Part shown: positions 50,552 to 59,654 of the stretch, in pieces | How positions within the stretch are numbered: position 1 is the stretch's first letter | Layout of the letters: each line of letters starts with the position of its first letter | NCBI RefSeq assembly: GCF_050281185.1 | Contig: NZ_JBNNWS010000009.1 | Span: 124,001-188,000 of the forward strand | DNA from: Heyndrickxia sp050281185 | GTDB lineage: Bacteria; Bacillota; Bacilli; Bacillales; Bacillaceae_C | Reading direction: 5' to 3' | DNA length: 64,000 nt | Position numbers and translations under genes: made by a program | The notes under the pieces: generated by a model | The model's input: only the letters and a program-made list of their open reading frames with translations | Told to the model about the DNA's origin: nothing | The model's database searches: none

Positions 50552-51466
50552 CTATTTAGAGAAAATTTCTTTTGCATTATCCAATGCCATTTTATTTCCT
50601 AATGCAGAATAGTCAAGCCATGGCTGATCAGGAATTAGATAAACTTGTTTTTCTTTAACAGCTTTTAATCCTTTCCAAATGGCTGTTTTTTCTAATTCTT
50701 TAAAAGCGGTTTGAGCTTGATCATCTCTGTTGACGATGACAAAAATGGCATCTGCATCAAAATCTGGAAGGACTTCTTGAGAGATTACTTCAAAAGGTTG
50801 GTTTTTGTCGATATTTTCAATCCCATTCGCAGGTTTCAATCCTAAATCTTGAAATAGAATGGGTCCCATTGGCCTTCTTGTGCCAAATACTCGTAGTTCC
50901 TTGGCTGTAACACGAATGGCCATTACCTTACTATTTCCTCCAAGCTTTTTCTTAATTAAGTCTTGAACCTCTTTACTTTCCTTTTCATAATCTGTAATAA
51001 ATTCTTGTGCTTCTTTTTCGCGATTAACCAGTTTCCCTATTGATTTTAAATGATCTCTCCAAGTTCCTTCGTTTAGATCAAATACATGTGTTGGTGCAAT
51101 TTTTTTATATTTTGAGACATCCTGCCCGGCATATTCTTTATCAAGATAAATCTTAGATGGTTTTAATTCCAGTAATGCTTCCATATCTGGATCTGTAACA
51201 ATACCAAGTTTTTTTGTATTTTTTAATTGATCCTTTACATGTGGAAGAAAATCCTTTAAATCTCCTCCGATAACTGAACCTGCCGGCGTTATACCTAAAG
51301 CAAGTAAATCATTCGTTAAATGTATAGAAAGTGAAGCAATTCTTGATTCTTCACTATTTTCTTTTTCTTTACTTTTGGCTGTTTTAGTGTCTGCATTATT
51401 TTGTCCACACGCAGATAACATAACCATTAACATACAACTGATTAGAATGAAAAGTTTCTTTCTCAT
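50552..51466 (-). CDS. yfiY: Iron-siderophore ABC transporter substrate-binding lipoprotein
   Basis: 304 residues. The lipobox LMVMLSAC gives a lipid-anchored protein outside the membrane. The FecB/BtuF-type fold is seen from EESRIASLSIHLTNDLLALGITPAGS, ALLELKPSKIYLD and KAVKEKQVYLIPDQPWLDYSALG. It captures a ferric siderophore; the closest B. subtilis pattern is YfiY (hydroxamate/citrate-type siderophores such as schizokinen). It is the last gene of a minus-strand operon with two FecCD permeases, 23 bases downstream of the second. Upstream Fur boxes indicate iron-starvation control. Confidence 0.85.
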   Translation of the reverse strand: MRKKLFILISCMLMVMLSACGQNNADTKTAKSKEKENSEESRIASLSIHLTNDLLALGITPAGSVIGGDLKDFLPHVKDQLKNTKKLGIVTDPDMEALLELKPSKIYLDKEYAGQDVSKYKKIAPTHVFDLNEGTWRDHLKSIGKLVNREKEAQEFITDYEKESKEVQDLIKKKLGGNSKVMAIRVTAKELRVFGTRRPMGPILFQDLGLKPANGIENIDKNQPFEVISQEVLPDFDADAIFVIVNRDDQAQTAFKELEKTAIWKGLKAVKEKQVYLIPDQPWLDYSALGNKMALDNAKEIFSK

Positions 51467-51489
51467 AGTTTCCTCTCCTGTAAAAAAAA

Positions 51490-52506
51490 TTATTTTGTTT
51501 TAGCAAGTAAATAAAGAAAATAGGGTGCACCTATTGCCGCAACTACTATACCTGCCGGAATGGCATTTGGCTGAAAGATAGAACGTCCAATGGTGTCAGA
51601 AAGCACTAGGATTATTAACCCAATCAACCCTGACAGAGGAAGAAAATGTTGATACATTGGCCCCACTAATCGACGTGCAAGATGAGGTGCAGCAAGACCA
51701 ATAAAGCCTATCCCACCTGCCATTGCTACACTAGCACTAGATAAACCAACAGCAGCTGCCAATAGAAGGATTCGATTTTTTTCAACAGAAACACCTAAAC
51801 CGGACGCAATATCATCACCCAAAGATATTGCATTAAGCGCTTTGGATTTTATCCAAGTGAAAGGCACTAAAATTAAAATCCAAGGAAGAAGAGCAATTAC
51901 ATTTATCCAATCTCTTCCCCAAACGTCGCCAACTAACCATCTAGCTGCAAATGAATATGTCTCTTCATTTAGACGAAGAGAGAAAAAAAGTGCAATGGCA
52001 CTGAATCCAGTAGAAATGGCAATTCCTACGAGAATAAGTCGAATTGGTAATAATCCTTTATTGGGGTCATAAGCCAATAAGACAATTAATAATGCAGTTA
52101 AAACTCCTCCTCCAAACGTAAACAACGGAATGAAAAGAGCTGAATGTTCATTCATAGAATGAAAGAATGTAACAAAGATAATAAGACCAAAAGCTGCGCC
52201 TGCATGTAATCCTAGTATTCCTGGATCTGCTAAGGAATTACGAGTTAATCCTTGTAATATTGCACCGGAAATCCCCAATCCTATTCCAGCTAACATCGTA
52301 ATTAATATTCGAGGCATACGATAATCAAATAGTACTGTAGAACTTTCAAAGTCCCCTTGTCCTAAAAAAGTTTGAATGACCTTTAGTGGTGAAATCTTTA
52401 GTGTTCCTGTATTTAAACTTAGTAGAACGACTATTACACTAATAACAATAAATACAGTGGTGACAATAAAAGCCCTTTTGTTATCTTTGTTCAGTAGGTT
52501 ATTCAC
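51490..52506 (-). CDS. yfhA: FecCD-type iron-siderophore ABC permease
   Basis: 338 residues with about ten membrane helices and the FecCD signatures: DYRMPRILITMLAGIGLGISGAI, GITRNSLADPGILGLHAGAA and the ATPase-contact region GGIGFIGLAAPHLARRLVGP. It pairs with the upstream permease to form the heterodimeric channel. Its start directly abuts the stop of the upstream permease gene, so translation is coupled. The assignment to YfhA rather than YfiZ is by gene order. Confidence 0.87.
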   Translation of the reverse strand: MNNLLNKDNKRAFIVTTVFIVISVIVVLLSLNTGTLKISPLKVIQTFLGQGDFESSTVLFDYRMPRILITMLAGIGLGISGAILQGLTRNSLADPGILGLHAGAAFGLIIFVTFFHSMNEHSALFIPLFTFGGGVLTALLIVLLAYDPNKGLLPIRLILVGIAISTGFSAIALFFSLRLNEETYSFAARWLVGDVWGRDWINVIALLPWILILVPFTWIKSKALNAISLGDDIASGLGVSVEKNRILLLAAAVGLSSASVAMAGGIGFIGLAAPHLARRLVGPMYQHFLPLSGLIGLIILVLSDTIGRSIFQPNAIPAGIVVAAIGAPYFLYLLAKTK

Positions 52507-53541
52507 TTATAAGTCCCTCCCAACCTTACGAGCAATATATAAGAAGAAAGGAACGCCAACAAGAGCTGTCATTATCCCAATAGCTAGCTCACGAGGTGGG
52601 TCAACTATCCGAGCCCCCAGGTCAGCTAGAATTAATAATATAGCTCCTAACAATGCTGACATCGGAATAATTAGCTGATAATTCCCGCCAACTAACTTTC
52701 TTGAAATATGAGGAATAACAAGTCCGACAAATCCTATTGAACCAACAGCAGAAACAGAAACTCCTGCCAAAATGACAGAGGCTATTATTCCAAATAGCCT
52801 GACACGATTCGTTTTCACTCCCAAATTCGCTGCGACGTCCTCTCCGAGAGAAATAAGTGAGATGGATCGTCCTAAAAATATCGCCCAAATAATAATAACG
52901 AGAATAATAGGAAGCAATACTTTTAAATGCTCCCATTTAATTCCCGCTACTCCTCCTGCATACCAAAAAGCTAAATCTTGACTTAGATTAAAGTAAATGG
53001 CTACTCCAGTACTTAGTGAATGTAAAAATGCGGCAATTACTGCACCAGAAATGGTAAGTCTAATGGGTGTTAACCCTCCTGGAGCAGCAGAGCCAATCAT
53101 GAAAATCAGTAATGTGCTTATTAGTGCACCAACAAATGAAAAAAACATCAGAAGAGAGTAGGGGATACTTGGGAAAAAGGCGAAACAAAGTGCAACCACC
53201 AACATCGCACCTCCGTTAATTCCAAGAATTCCGGCATCAGCTAAAGGATTGCGGGTTATTCCTTGCATCAACGCTCCTGATACTGCAAAAGCAGCTCCGA
53301 TAACAGCAGCTCCAATCACACGTGGAAAACGCAACTCATGAATAATCTGTTGTTGGGTAACCGTTGGATTATAATCAAATATAGCAGACCAAACAGTATG
53401 TAAAGTTAATTGCTTTGCTCCAAAAGTTACAGCTAAAAACATGGATAACAATACTACTAAAATGATCGAGATAAAAAGAGCGATCATTAGATAATTTCGA
53501 GTATTCATTTTTAGGATTCTAGAAGAAAAGCAGTTTAACAT
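52507..53541 (-). CDS. yfiZ: FecCD-type iron-siderophore ABC permease
   Basis: 344 residues from the ATG at 53541, which follows GAAGGATGAG. An in-frame ATG at 53550 would place the site too close. It has about ten membrane helices, ELRFPRVIGAAVIGAAFAVSGA, GITRNPLADAGILGINGGAM and the ATPase-contact region GSIGFVGLVIPHISRKLVGG. It is the first gene of the Fur-controlled operon and works with the next permease, the binding lipoprotein and a YusV-type ATPase encoded divergently. Confidence 0.87.
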   Translation of the reverse strand: MLNCFSSRILKMNTRNYLMIALFISIILVVLLSMFLAVTFGAKQLTLHTVWSAIFDYNPTVTQQQIIHELRFPRVIGAAVIGAAFAVSGALMQGITRNPLADAGILGINGGAMLVVALCFAFFPSIPYSLLMFFSFVGALISTLLIFMIGSAAPGGLTPIRLTISGAVIAAFLHSLSTGVAIYFNLSQDLAFWYAGGVAGIKWEHLKVLLPIILVIIIWAIFLGRSISLISLGEDVAANLGVKTNRVRLFGIIASVILAGVSVSAVGSIGFVGLVIPHISRKLVGGNYQLIIPMSALLGAILLILADLGARIVDPPRELAIGIMTALVGVPFFLYIARKVGRDL

Positions 53542-53667
53542 AAATCTCATCCTTCAATTTAAATAAATAGGTATTAAATGAAATTAGTTTAAAACTCCAT
53601 TATCCATTCATGGATGTTAGAAATTAAGATTTTCTTTGTATGTAGTCTACTAAAATTTAATTAATAA

Positions 53668-53682
53668 TGATAATTGTTATCA
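53668..53682. promoter_or_regulatory. Fur box 1
   Basis: TGATAATTGTTATCA differs from the 7-1-7 Fur consensus TGATAATNATTATCA at one position. It lies on the side of the permease operon. Confidence 0.8.
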
Positions 53683-53731
53683 ATAGCATTGTAATTGTAA
53701 AATATGAAATAAATATAAGTCAATGATTAAT

Positions 53732-53746
53732 TGAGAATTATTTTCA
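53732..53746. promoter_or_regulatory. Fur box 2 (weaker)
   Basis: TGAGAATTATTTTCA has two mismatches to the Fur consensus. Confidence 0.6.
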
Positions 53747-53777
53747 CCGGAATTGTGAACAAATAAAATCTCATTGA

Positions 53778-53792
53778 TGATAATGATTATCG
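53778..53792. promoter_or_regulatory. Fur box 3
   Basis: TGATAATGATTATCG has one mismatch to the Fur consensus. It lies on the side of the ATPase gene. Confidence 0.8.
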
Positions 53793-53799
53793 ATGATAT

Positions 53800-53814
53800 T
53801 GACAATCATTATCA
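53800..53814. promoter_or_regulatory. Fur box 4
   Basis: TGACAATCATTATCA has one mismatch to the Fur consensus and is 22 bases from box 3 (two helical turns), so two dimers may bind the same face. Confidence 0.8.
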
Positions 53815-53936
53815 TTTGCATTTAAACTAAAAATATTATATCTATAAAATAAACATAAGTCTAAACTCCGCTTTTTTACCATTAATACCATTCAAATGAA
53901 ATGTTTATGTATAACCATGAGGGAGATGACAAGAGG

Positions 53937-54755
53937 ATGAATGCAATTCAAACAAATAATCTTTCACTTTCATATGGGGAGTCACTCATTATTAAAGAGT
54001 TAAATTTAGAAATTCCTAAAGGAGAAGTAACCGTTTTTCTTGGGGGAAATGGCTGCGGAAAATCTACCTTGCTTCGTTCAATTGCCCGTCTCCTAAAGCC
54101 TAAATCCGGTTGTATTTTCCTTGAAGGAAATGATATTGCTAAGCTTTCCACAAAAGAAGTTGCTAAAAAAATGTCCATTCTTCCTCAATCTCCAACTGTA
54201 CCAGAAGGGTTGACTGTACTCCAACTTGTTAAGCAAGGAAGGTACCCACATCAATCATGGTTAAAACAATGGTCGGAAAAAGATGAGATAAAAGTTAATT
54301 CTGCTTTAAAAGCTACCGGTTTAGAACATTTAAAGGAAAGAACCGTTGATTCACTTTCAGGTGGACAAAGACAGCGAGCATGGATTGCTATGACATTGGC
54401 TCAAGATACAGATATTATTTTACTAGATGAACCTACCACTTATTTAGATATGACACATCAAATTGAAATTCTTGACTTACTCTTTGAACTGAATGAAAAG
54501 GAAAAAAGAACAATTGTAATGGTTCTTCATGATCTCAATTTGGCATGCAGATATGCACATAACATTGTAGCCATTAAGAATCAGCAGATTTACGCGCAAG
54601 GAAAACCTGAGCATGTGATTAATTGCAGTCTAGTAAAAGATGTGTTTGATATGGAGTGTGAAGTTACAAGTGATCCTTTATTTGGAACTCCACTTTGTAT
54701 CCCATATGGTAAGGGCAGATGTATCAAGGATAGAATAGCAACATACTGTAAGTAA
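53937..54755 (+). CDS. yusV: Iron-siderophore ABC transporter ATP-binding protein (YusV/FecE-like)
   Basis: 272 residues from the ATG at 53937. Walker A GGNGCGKST, Q loop ILPQSPTVPEGLTV, signature LSGGQRQRAWIAMTL, Walker B IILLDEPTTYLD and H switch VLHDLNLA are all intact. It energises the FecCD permeases encoded on the other strand. In B. subtilis YusV serves several siderophore importers. It is transcribed divergently from the permease operon, with four Fur boxes between them. The gap of about 395 bases is longer than needed for two promoters. Confidence 0.88.
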   Translation: MNAIQTNNLSLSYGESLIIKELNLEIPKGEVTVFLGGNGCGKSTLLRSIARLLKPKSGCIFLEGNDIAKLSTKEVAKKMSILPQSPTVPEGLTVLQLVKQGRYPHQSWLKQWSEKDEIKVNSALKATGLEHLKERTVDSLSGGQRQRAWIAMTLAQDTDIILLDEPTTYLDMTHQIEILDLLFELNEKEKRTIVMVLHDLNLACRYAHNIVAIKNQQIYAQGKPEHVINCSLVKDVFDMECEVTSDPLFGTPLCIPYGKGRCIKDRIATYCK

Positions 54756-54828
54756 TGGGTGTTAAGTATCGAGGTTTTTCCAGAGAACTGTATCATAAGT
54801 AAATGAGGTCAACATTTTTAAAATAACA

Positions 54829-54868
54829 AAAAGACGCTGCCAGATTGTTGTTGCAAGCGCCTTTTTAT
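54829..54868. terminator. Terminator between convergent yusV and aldo-keto reductase genes
   Basis: AAAGACGCT pairs with AAGCGCCTTT (one mismatch), with A and T runs on the two sides. Confidence 0.65.
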
Positions 54869-54886
54869 TACTATATATACTATTAT

Positions 54887-55729
54887 TTAGAAGTCAAAGT
54901 TATCGGGATCAGGTCCTACTCGATGGTCTTGATTAAGCCGATTAATTCGTTCCATGTCTTCTTTCGATAATTCGAAATCAAATACTGCCGAGTTTTCAAC
55001 AATTCGATGTTCCTTCGTGGACTTTGGTATGGTTACTACGCCGTTTTGCAAATCCCATCGTAGAATAATTTGTGCAATCGATTTGTTATACTTATTTGCA
55101 ATTTCCAGCAATTCTGGGTTATCCAATAGCTGCCCTTGCATTAATGGCGACCAAGCCCCCAGCTGAATTCCTTGTTCTTGACAAAATTCCAGCAGTTTCT
55201 TTTGAGTTAATCGTGGATGATATTCTACTTGATTGACCATCGGTTTGATTTCTGCATCATTCATTAAATCTTCTAGATGGTGGATTTGAAAGTTGCTTAC
55301 TCCAATCGCTTTTACTTTTCCTTCTTTATAAAGAGTTTCTAAAGCACGCCATGCTTCTTTATATTTGCCTTCTACCGGCCAGTGAATCAGATATAGATCT
55401 AAGTAATCAAGACCCAGTTTCTTTAGACTTGTTTCATATGCGGCGATGGTAGATTCGTAGCCTAAGTCAGCATTCCATACTTTTGAAGTAACAAAAAGAT
55501 CTTCTCTAGAAATTCCTGTTTCCTCCATACCAGCAAGGATGGCTTGGCCAACGCTTTCTTCATTTCCGTAAATGGTGGCTGTATCAATACTCCGATATCC
55601 ATGTTTAATGGCAAATTTAACAGCATTAACTAATTCAGGACCTTCCTCAACTTTAAATACCCCAATCCCAAACCAAGGCATTTTAACTCCATTATTAAGT
55701 ATGGTTGAATCTTGTAAGTTTTTTATCAT
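54887..55729 (-). CDS. ytbE: Aldo/keto reductase (YtbE-like)
   Basis: 280 residues. AKR family marks are present: GYRSIDTATIYGNE (catalytic D and Y), FVTSKVW (K), LYLIHWPVEG (H), GVSNFQ, and IPKSTKEHRI (NADPH binding). It reduces aldehydes and ketones such as methylglyoxal with NADPH. It is downstream of the MFS transporter and its HxlR regulator, as in B. subtilis ytcD/ytbD-ytbE, so it may detoxify a compound that the transporter exports. A dispersed GGACGGTTCT palindrome lies between it and ytbD. Confidence 0.9.
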   Translation of the reverse strand: MIKNLQDSTILNNGVKMPWFGIGVFKVEEGPELVNAVKFAIKHGYRSIDTATIYGNEESVGQAILAGMEETGISREDLFVTSKVWNADLGYESTIAAYETSLKKLGLDYLDLYLIHWPVEGKYKEAWRALETLYKEGKVKAIGVSNFQIHHLEDLMNDAEIKPMVNQVEYHPRLTQKKLLEFCQEQGIQLGAWSPLMQGQLLDNPELLEIANKYNKSIAQIILRWDLQNGVVTIPKSTKEHRIVENSAVFDFELSKEDMERINRLNQDHRVGPDPDNFDF

Positions 55730-55749
55730 AATATATCCCTCCGTAAAAT

Positions 55750-55807
55750 GGGGACGGTTCTCTCTTATCTATTTTCGTAGAATACATAAGAATATAAGAA
55801 CCGTCCA
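55750..55807. repeat. Dispersed palindrome between ytbD and ytbE
   Basis: GGACGGTTCT and AGAACCGTCC form a 10-bp stem with a 35-base loop. GGGACGGTTCT-type palindromes are a familiar interspersed sequence in Bacillus genomes. It may cause partial termination in the operon. Confidence 0.65.
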
Positions 55808-55822
55808 TTGAAATTTAAACAA

Positions 55823-57037
55823 TTAAGAGCACTTTTGGCCAAGAATACTAACAGCTTTGTGGTCTCTTTTTTCAATGATCCGAATCCAACCTGTTAACAG
55901 GACGGCTGCTAAAACCATGAGTGATCCTATCCAAGTGGTATGAATCATTCCGACTGAATCTGTAATAACTCCTCCCATGTAGGATCCAAAAGCGATGCCT
56001 ATGTTAAAAGCAGCAATATTCATAGCGGAAGCTACATCAACCGAAGTCGGTACAAACCGCTCTGCTAACATGACCACATATACTTGTAATCCTGGGACAT
56101 TCATAAAGGCTAGAAGACCCATAAAGAAAACTGTAATGAGACCAACAAGTTTAAATGGTGCTGTATACATGAAGATAAAAAGAACAATTGCTTGAGCAAT
56201 GAACATATAAAATAATGCTCTCATGGGATTTTGATTTGATAACTTTCCGCCTATCATGTTCCCAATTGCAATTGCGATTCCATATACGAGCAGAATCACA
56301 GCCACAGTTCCTTCTTTAAATCCAGTTATATCCTGCAGGATTGGTGATAAATAAGTGAAAACTACAAATGTTCCTCCATATCCTAAGGCAGTAATAATAA
56401 ATAAAAGTAATAAACGTCCATTTTTCAATAACTTAAGCTGATCGTGAATCGATGTGCGAGTTCCTTTTCGTAAGTCAGATGATACGAGGACGCTGTTTGC
56501 AATTAGAGCAATAACCCCGACTGCTACAATGAGGATGAACGCCATTCTCCAACCAAAATGCTGTCCAATGAACGTTCCAAATGGTACACCTGTAACCGTC
56601 GCTACCGTTAGGCCAGAAAACATGATGGATATGGCACTGGCCCTTCGGTTTTCAGGTACTAAATCAGCTGCGATAGTTGAGCCAATAGACATAAAGACAC
56701 CATGTGAAAAGGCAGAAATCACACGAGCGGCAAGTAATACACCGATACTTGCAGCACTTGCTGCTATACTATTGCCGACAATAAAAATGATCATTATCCA
56801 TAGTAATAAAGACTTGCGTGATATACTGGAAGTAAGCGATGTTAATACAGGTGCCCCAAATGTAACTCCTAAAGCGTATAGGGAAACAGTGAGGCCAGCT
56901 GTTGTAACAGGTACTTTTAAATCCTCAGCTATTAGCGGTAATAACCCTACACTGATAAATTCTGTAGTTCCTATGGCGAATGCACTTATTGCGAGAGCCA
57001 GAAGTGCAAATGTGCTTCGTTTTTTATCGATAGTCAT
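55823..57037 (-). CDS. ytbD: MFS transporter (YtbD-like, drug:proton antiporter 12-TM type)
   Basis: 404 residues with twelve membrane helices. TTEFISVGLLPLIAEDLKV near the start, GVTFGAPVLTSLTSS and the helix-4/5 motif C region GVPFGTFIGQHFGWR place it in the AraJ/YdhP-like branch of exporters. It should pump a small organic compound out of the cell. GGAGGGATAAA precedes the ATG. It is divergent from the HxlR regulator, its likely repressor, and upstream of the aldo-keto reductase. Confidence 0.9.
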   Translation of the reverse strand: MTIDKKRSTFALLALAISAFAIGTTEFISVGLLPLIAEDLKVPVTTAGLTVSLYALGVTFGAPVLTSLTSSISRKSLLLWIMIIFIVGNSIAASAASIGVLLAARVISAFSHGVFMSIGSTIAADLVPENRRASAISIMFSGLTVATVTGVPFGTFIGQHFGWRMAFILIVAVGVIALIANSVLVSSDLRKGTRTSIHDQLKLLKNGRLLLLFIITALGYGGTFVVFTYLSPILQDITGFKEGTVAVILLVYGIAIAIGNMIGGKLSNQNPMRALFYMFIAQAIVLFIFMYTAPFKLVGLITVFFMGLLAFMNVPGLQVYVVMLAERFVPTSVDVASAMNIAAFNIGIAFGSYMGGVITDSVGMIHTTWIGSLMVLAAVLLTGWIRIIEKRDHKAVSILGQKCS

Positions 57038-57243
57038 TTTATCCCTCCTTAATATTGTGAAATTGTATAAATGAACCTGTATAAAGGTAACTATACAAAA
57101 GAATTAATACATCCATTTCAGCCGACGAATGTTATTATGGAATATATCGTAATAATTGAGAAGTACGCACTTTAAAGTAATATAGGAACCTTAAAGTAAT
57201 GTAGGTACTTTTTAGTGCCTATCAATTTAGGAGGAGTTAGTTG

Positions 57244-57615
57244 ATGAAGCAAAAGAAATACAATATATCCGTCGAAGCTACCCTGGAAGTAATTGGAGGC
57301 AAGTGGAAATGCGTGATACTATGCCATCTAACACACAGCAAAAAACGTACAAGTGAATTGAAACGCCTTATGCCGGACATTACTCAAAAGATGTTAACAC
57401 AGCAATTACGTGAATTAGAGGAAGATGGAGTCATAAATCGAATTATCTATAATCAAGTTCCTCCAAAAGTAGAGTATGAACTCAGTGAGTATGGCTGGAG
57501 TTTGAAGGATATCTTAGATTCGCTATGTGCCTGGGGAGAAAAACATATTACCAAAGTATATGGTGATAAATTTACGGTCTTAGAAGAGAATGTTTTAAAT
57601 GAGCATCTGAAGTGA
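57244..57615 (+). CDS. ytcD: HxlR-family winged-helix regulator (YtcD-like)
   Basis: 123 residues from the ATG at 57244 (GGAGGAG 9 bases upstream). The winged helix ATLEVIGGKWKCVILCHL, with the recognition part MPDITQKMLTQQLRELEEDG and the wing PPKVEYELSEYG, is typical of HxlR. The sequence has cysteines in WKCVILC that could sense electrophiles. It is divergent from ytbD-ytbE, the arrangement known in B. subtilis, and so probably represses or activates that operon. Confidence 0.92.
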   Translation: MKQKKYNISVEATLEVIGGKWKCVILCHLTHSKKRTSELKRLMPDITQKMLTQQLRELEEDGVINRIIYNQVPPKVEYELSEYGWSLKDILDSLCAWGEKHITKVYGDKFTVLEENVLNEHLK

Positions 57616-57720
57616 TTTAATTATTTCGTCAGCTTTATTCTAAAAAGCAAGAAGATGACTATTTTAAAATTATTCAGTATAATTCAAATAACAAAAGGCT
57701 AGTAGGGCGGGGAGAAAAAG

Positions 57721-58656
57721 GTGAAGAAAATAACAGTCGAAAACTTAGTTCGGAAGTTTTCATTGAAAGTTGTGGCTGGTGAAAGCCAACTGCAGAAAAT
57801 GATAACGCAATCAAGGGTCCATCGTCCGGGATTAGAATTTGTCGGTCATTTTGATTTTTTTCCAACTGAACGAGTTCAAATTTTAGGGAAAAAGGAAATT
57901 ACCTACTTACATAAATTGAGCCACGAAGAACGTAAATTCCGAATTGGAAATATTGTTCAATATCATCCTCCATGTTTTATTGTTACTGCAGGAGAAGAAG
58001 GACTTACCTATTTAAAACATCATTGTAATGAACAGGGGATTCCCCTGCTACTAACCAATCAGCCTGAGACAACTTCAGAATTTATAACAAAACTGGATGC
58101 GTATTTGGTGAAGGAATTAGCACCAGAAATGACTGAGCATGGAGTTTGTGTTAATGTGTCTGGCATTGGGATCTTACTTCGCGGTAACTCTGGGGTAGGG
58201 AAAAGTGAGACTGCGCATACATTAATTCGCCGGGGACACCGGTTGGTTGCGGATGATGTCGTTGTCTTAAAAAAGCTGAGTCCACAAACGATTCTAGGTA
58301 CTCATGATGAGAAAACTAAGGAATTCTTGGCTCTGCGCAGTATTGGGCTGTTGAATGTGGTTCGCTTATACGGTCGTAAGGCTTTTCAAGAGGAAACACG
58401 AATTGCTCTTGATATTCATTTGACCAAATGGCAGAAAGATGATTTGAATAATGAATTGGATCAGGAACCTCAATATATAGAATATATGGGTGTGAAGGTT
58501 CCATCTATCGAAATCCAGCTCCAGCCTGGACGCGATGTAGCGGGGTTAATTGAGGCAGCAGCGAATAACTGGTATTTAAGGCAGCAAGGATACAGCGCAG
58601 CAGAAGAGTTCATGAGCAGGATTGAAGAAGATATTTCAGGTTCTGAAAAACTATAA
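57721..58656 (+). CDS. hprK: HPr kinase/phosphorylase family protein, stand-alone paralogue
   Basis: 311 residues, the length of HprK. The catalytic positions of the family are retained: H140 before the nucleotide domain, Walker A GNSGVGK161SE, and D178-D179 in LVADDVVV. The second family signature, normally LEIRGLGIINV, reads LALRSIGLLNV, and the N terminus is divergent. In standard Bacillus the housekeeping hprK is followed by lgt; here it is alone and next to uppP, so this is probably a second copy. It may phosphorylate serine 46 of HPr or Crh, or another target. The GTG start has GGGGAGAAAAAG upstream. Confidence 0.82.
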   Translation: MKKITVENLVRKFSLKVVAGESQLQKMITQSRVHRPGLEFVGHFDFFPTERVQILGKKEITYLHKLSHEERKFRIGNIVQYHPPCFIVTAGEEGLTYLKHHCNEQGIPLLLTNQPETTSEFITKLDAYLVKELAPEMTEHGVCVNVSGIGILLRGNSGVGKSETAHTLIRRGHRLVADDVVVLKKLSPQTILGTHDEKTKEFLALRSIGLLNVVRLYGRKAFQEETRIALDIHLTKWQKDDLNNELDQEPQYIEYMGVKVPSIEIQLQPGRDVAGLIEAAANNWYLRQQGYSAAEEFMSRIEEDISGSEKL

Positions 58657-58751
58657 CTTTTAAAGTAATAGTTAGCTAGAAATTTTACAAAATCATTATA
58701 AAGTAAATTGAACAATATCATAAGATCCTTAAATCGGTCCTGGATATAAAA

Positions 58752-58780
58752 CAAGCCTGAATCCTTTAGATTCAGGCTTA
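58752..58780. terminator. Terminator between hprK-like gene and uppP
   Basis: AAGCCTGAATC pairs perfectly with GATTCAGGCTT around a short loop. It serves the convergent pair. Confidence 0.85.
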
Positions 58781-58856
58781 AATTATACGATTTTTGCGGT
58801 TTCTTCATAGATTTGTACACTTTGTAGACTTCAATAAAATCATAAAATCGCCATTA

Positions 58857-59654
58857 TTAAAGTATAACAAAGATAGTGAATAAGGCAGCCAATGCAATTC
58901 GGTAATAGGCAAAAACGCTTAAACCAACCTTTTCTAGTATTTTAAGGAACAATACCACTACTAACATGGCTACAACAAATGCAGTAATAAAACCGATAGC
59001 GAACAAAGGAATGTCGCTTGTATGTAAAAAATGTAAACTTTTAATAAAATCCAAGCCTGTTGCACCTACCATAATAGGGAGGGCAACCAAAAAGGAGAAT
59101 TCTGCTGCTGTTTTGTGATTTGCACCAACTAGTAATCCCCCGGATATTGTAGATCCAGAACGGGAAAAACCAGGGATTACTGCTAAGCATTGAAATAGTC
59201 CAATGGTAAAAGCTTGCTTATAACTTAATTCATCAACTGTGTTAGAAGTGAAATTTCCGTGTTTTTTTTCTGCAAATATCATTAATATTGCACCTGCTAT
59301 AAGGCTGAATACGACAACCTTAGGTGAGAAAAGTTGGTTTTTAATGAAGTCGTGTAGCAATAATCCAACTATTGCAGCAGGTATGACTCCTAATATGATG
59401 TGAATAGCGTCTAATTTCTTTTCTGGTTTGCCAATTGAACTGAAATTTAATAGAGAAAGGTATCTTTTCCAATATAATACTAAAATAGCTAGCATCGAAC
59501 CAAGTTGTATGATTACTTCAAAAGTATTGGCCTTTTCACCCTCAAACCCTAACAAGCTACCAACTAAAATCATGTGACCAGTTGATGATACCGGTAAAAA
59601 TTCAGTTAATCCTTCTACGATTCCTAAAATAAAGGCTATGATATGTTCGTTCAT
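58857..59654 (-). CDS. uppP: Undecaprenyl-diphosphatase (BacA/UppP)
   Basis: 265 residues from the ATG at 59654 (TGAGGAAAAAC before it). The two active-site regions are present: GIVEGLTEFLPVSSTGHMIL near the N terminus and FQCLAVIPGFSRSGSTISGG in the second half. It is an integral membrane phosphatase that recycles undecaprenyl pyrophosphate for peptidoglycan synthesis and gives bacitracin resistance. Bacilli usually have more than one copy. It stands alone here. Confidence 0.92.
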   Translation of the reverse strand: MNEHIIAFILGIVEGLTEFLPVSSTGHMILVGSLLGFEGEKANTFEVIIQLGSMLAILVLYWKRYLSLLNFSSIGKPEKKLDAIHIILGVIPAAIVGLLLHDFIKNQLFSPKVVVFSLIAGAILMIFAEKKHGNFTSNTVDELSYKQAFTIGLFQCLAVIPGFSRSGSTISGGLLVGANHKTAAEFSFLVALPIMVGATGLDFIKSLHFLHTSDIPLFAIGFITAFVVAMLVVVLFLKILEKVGLSVFAYYRIALAALFTIFVIL

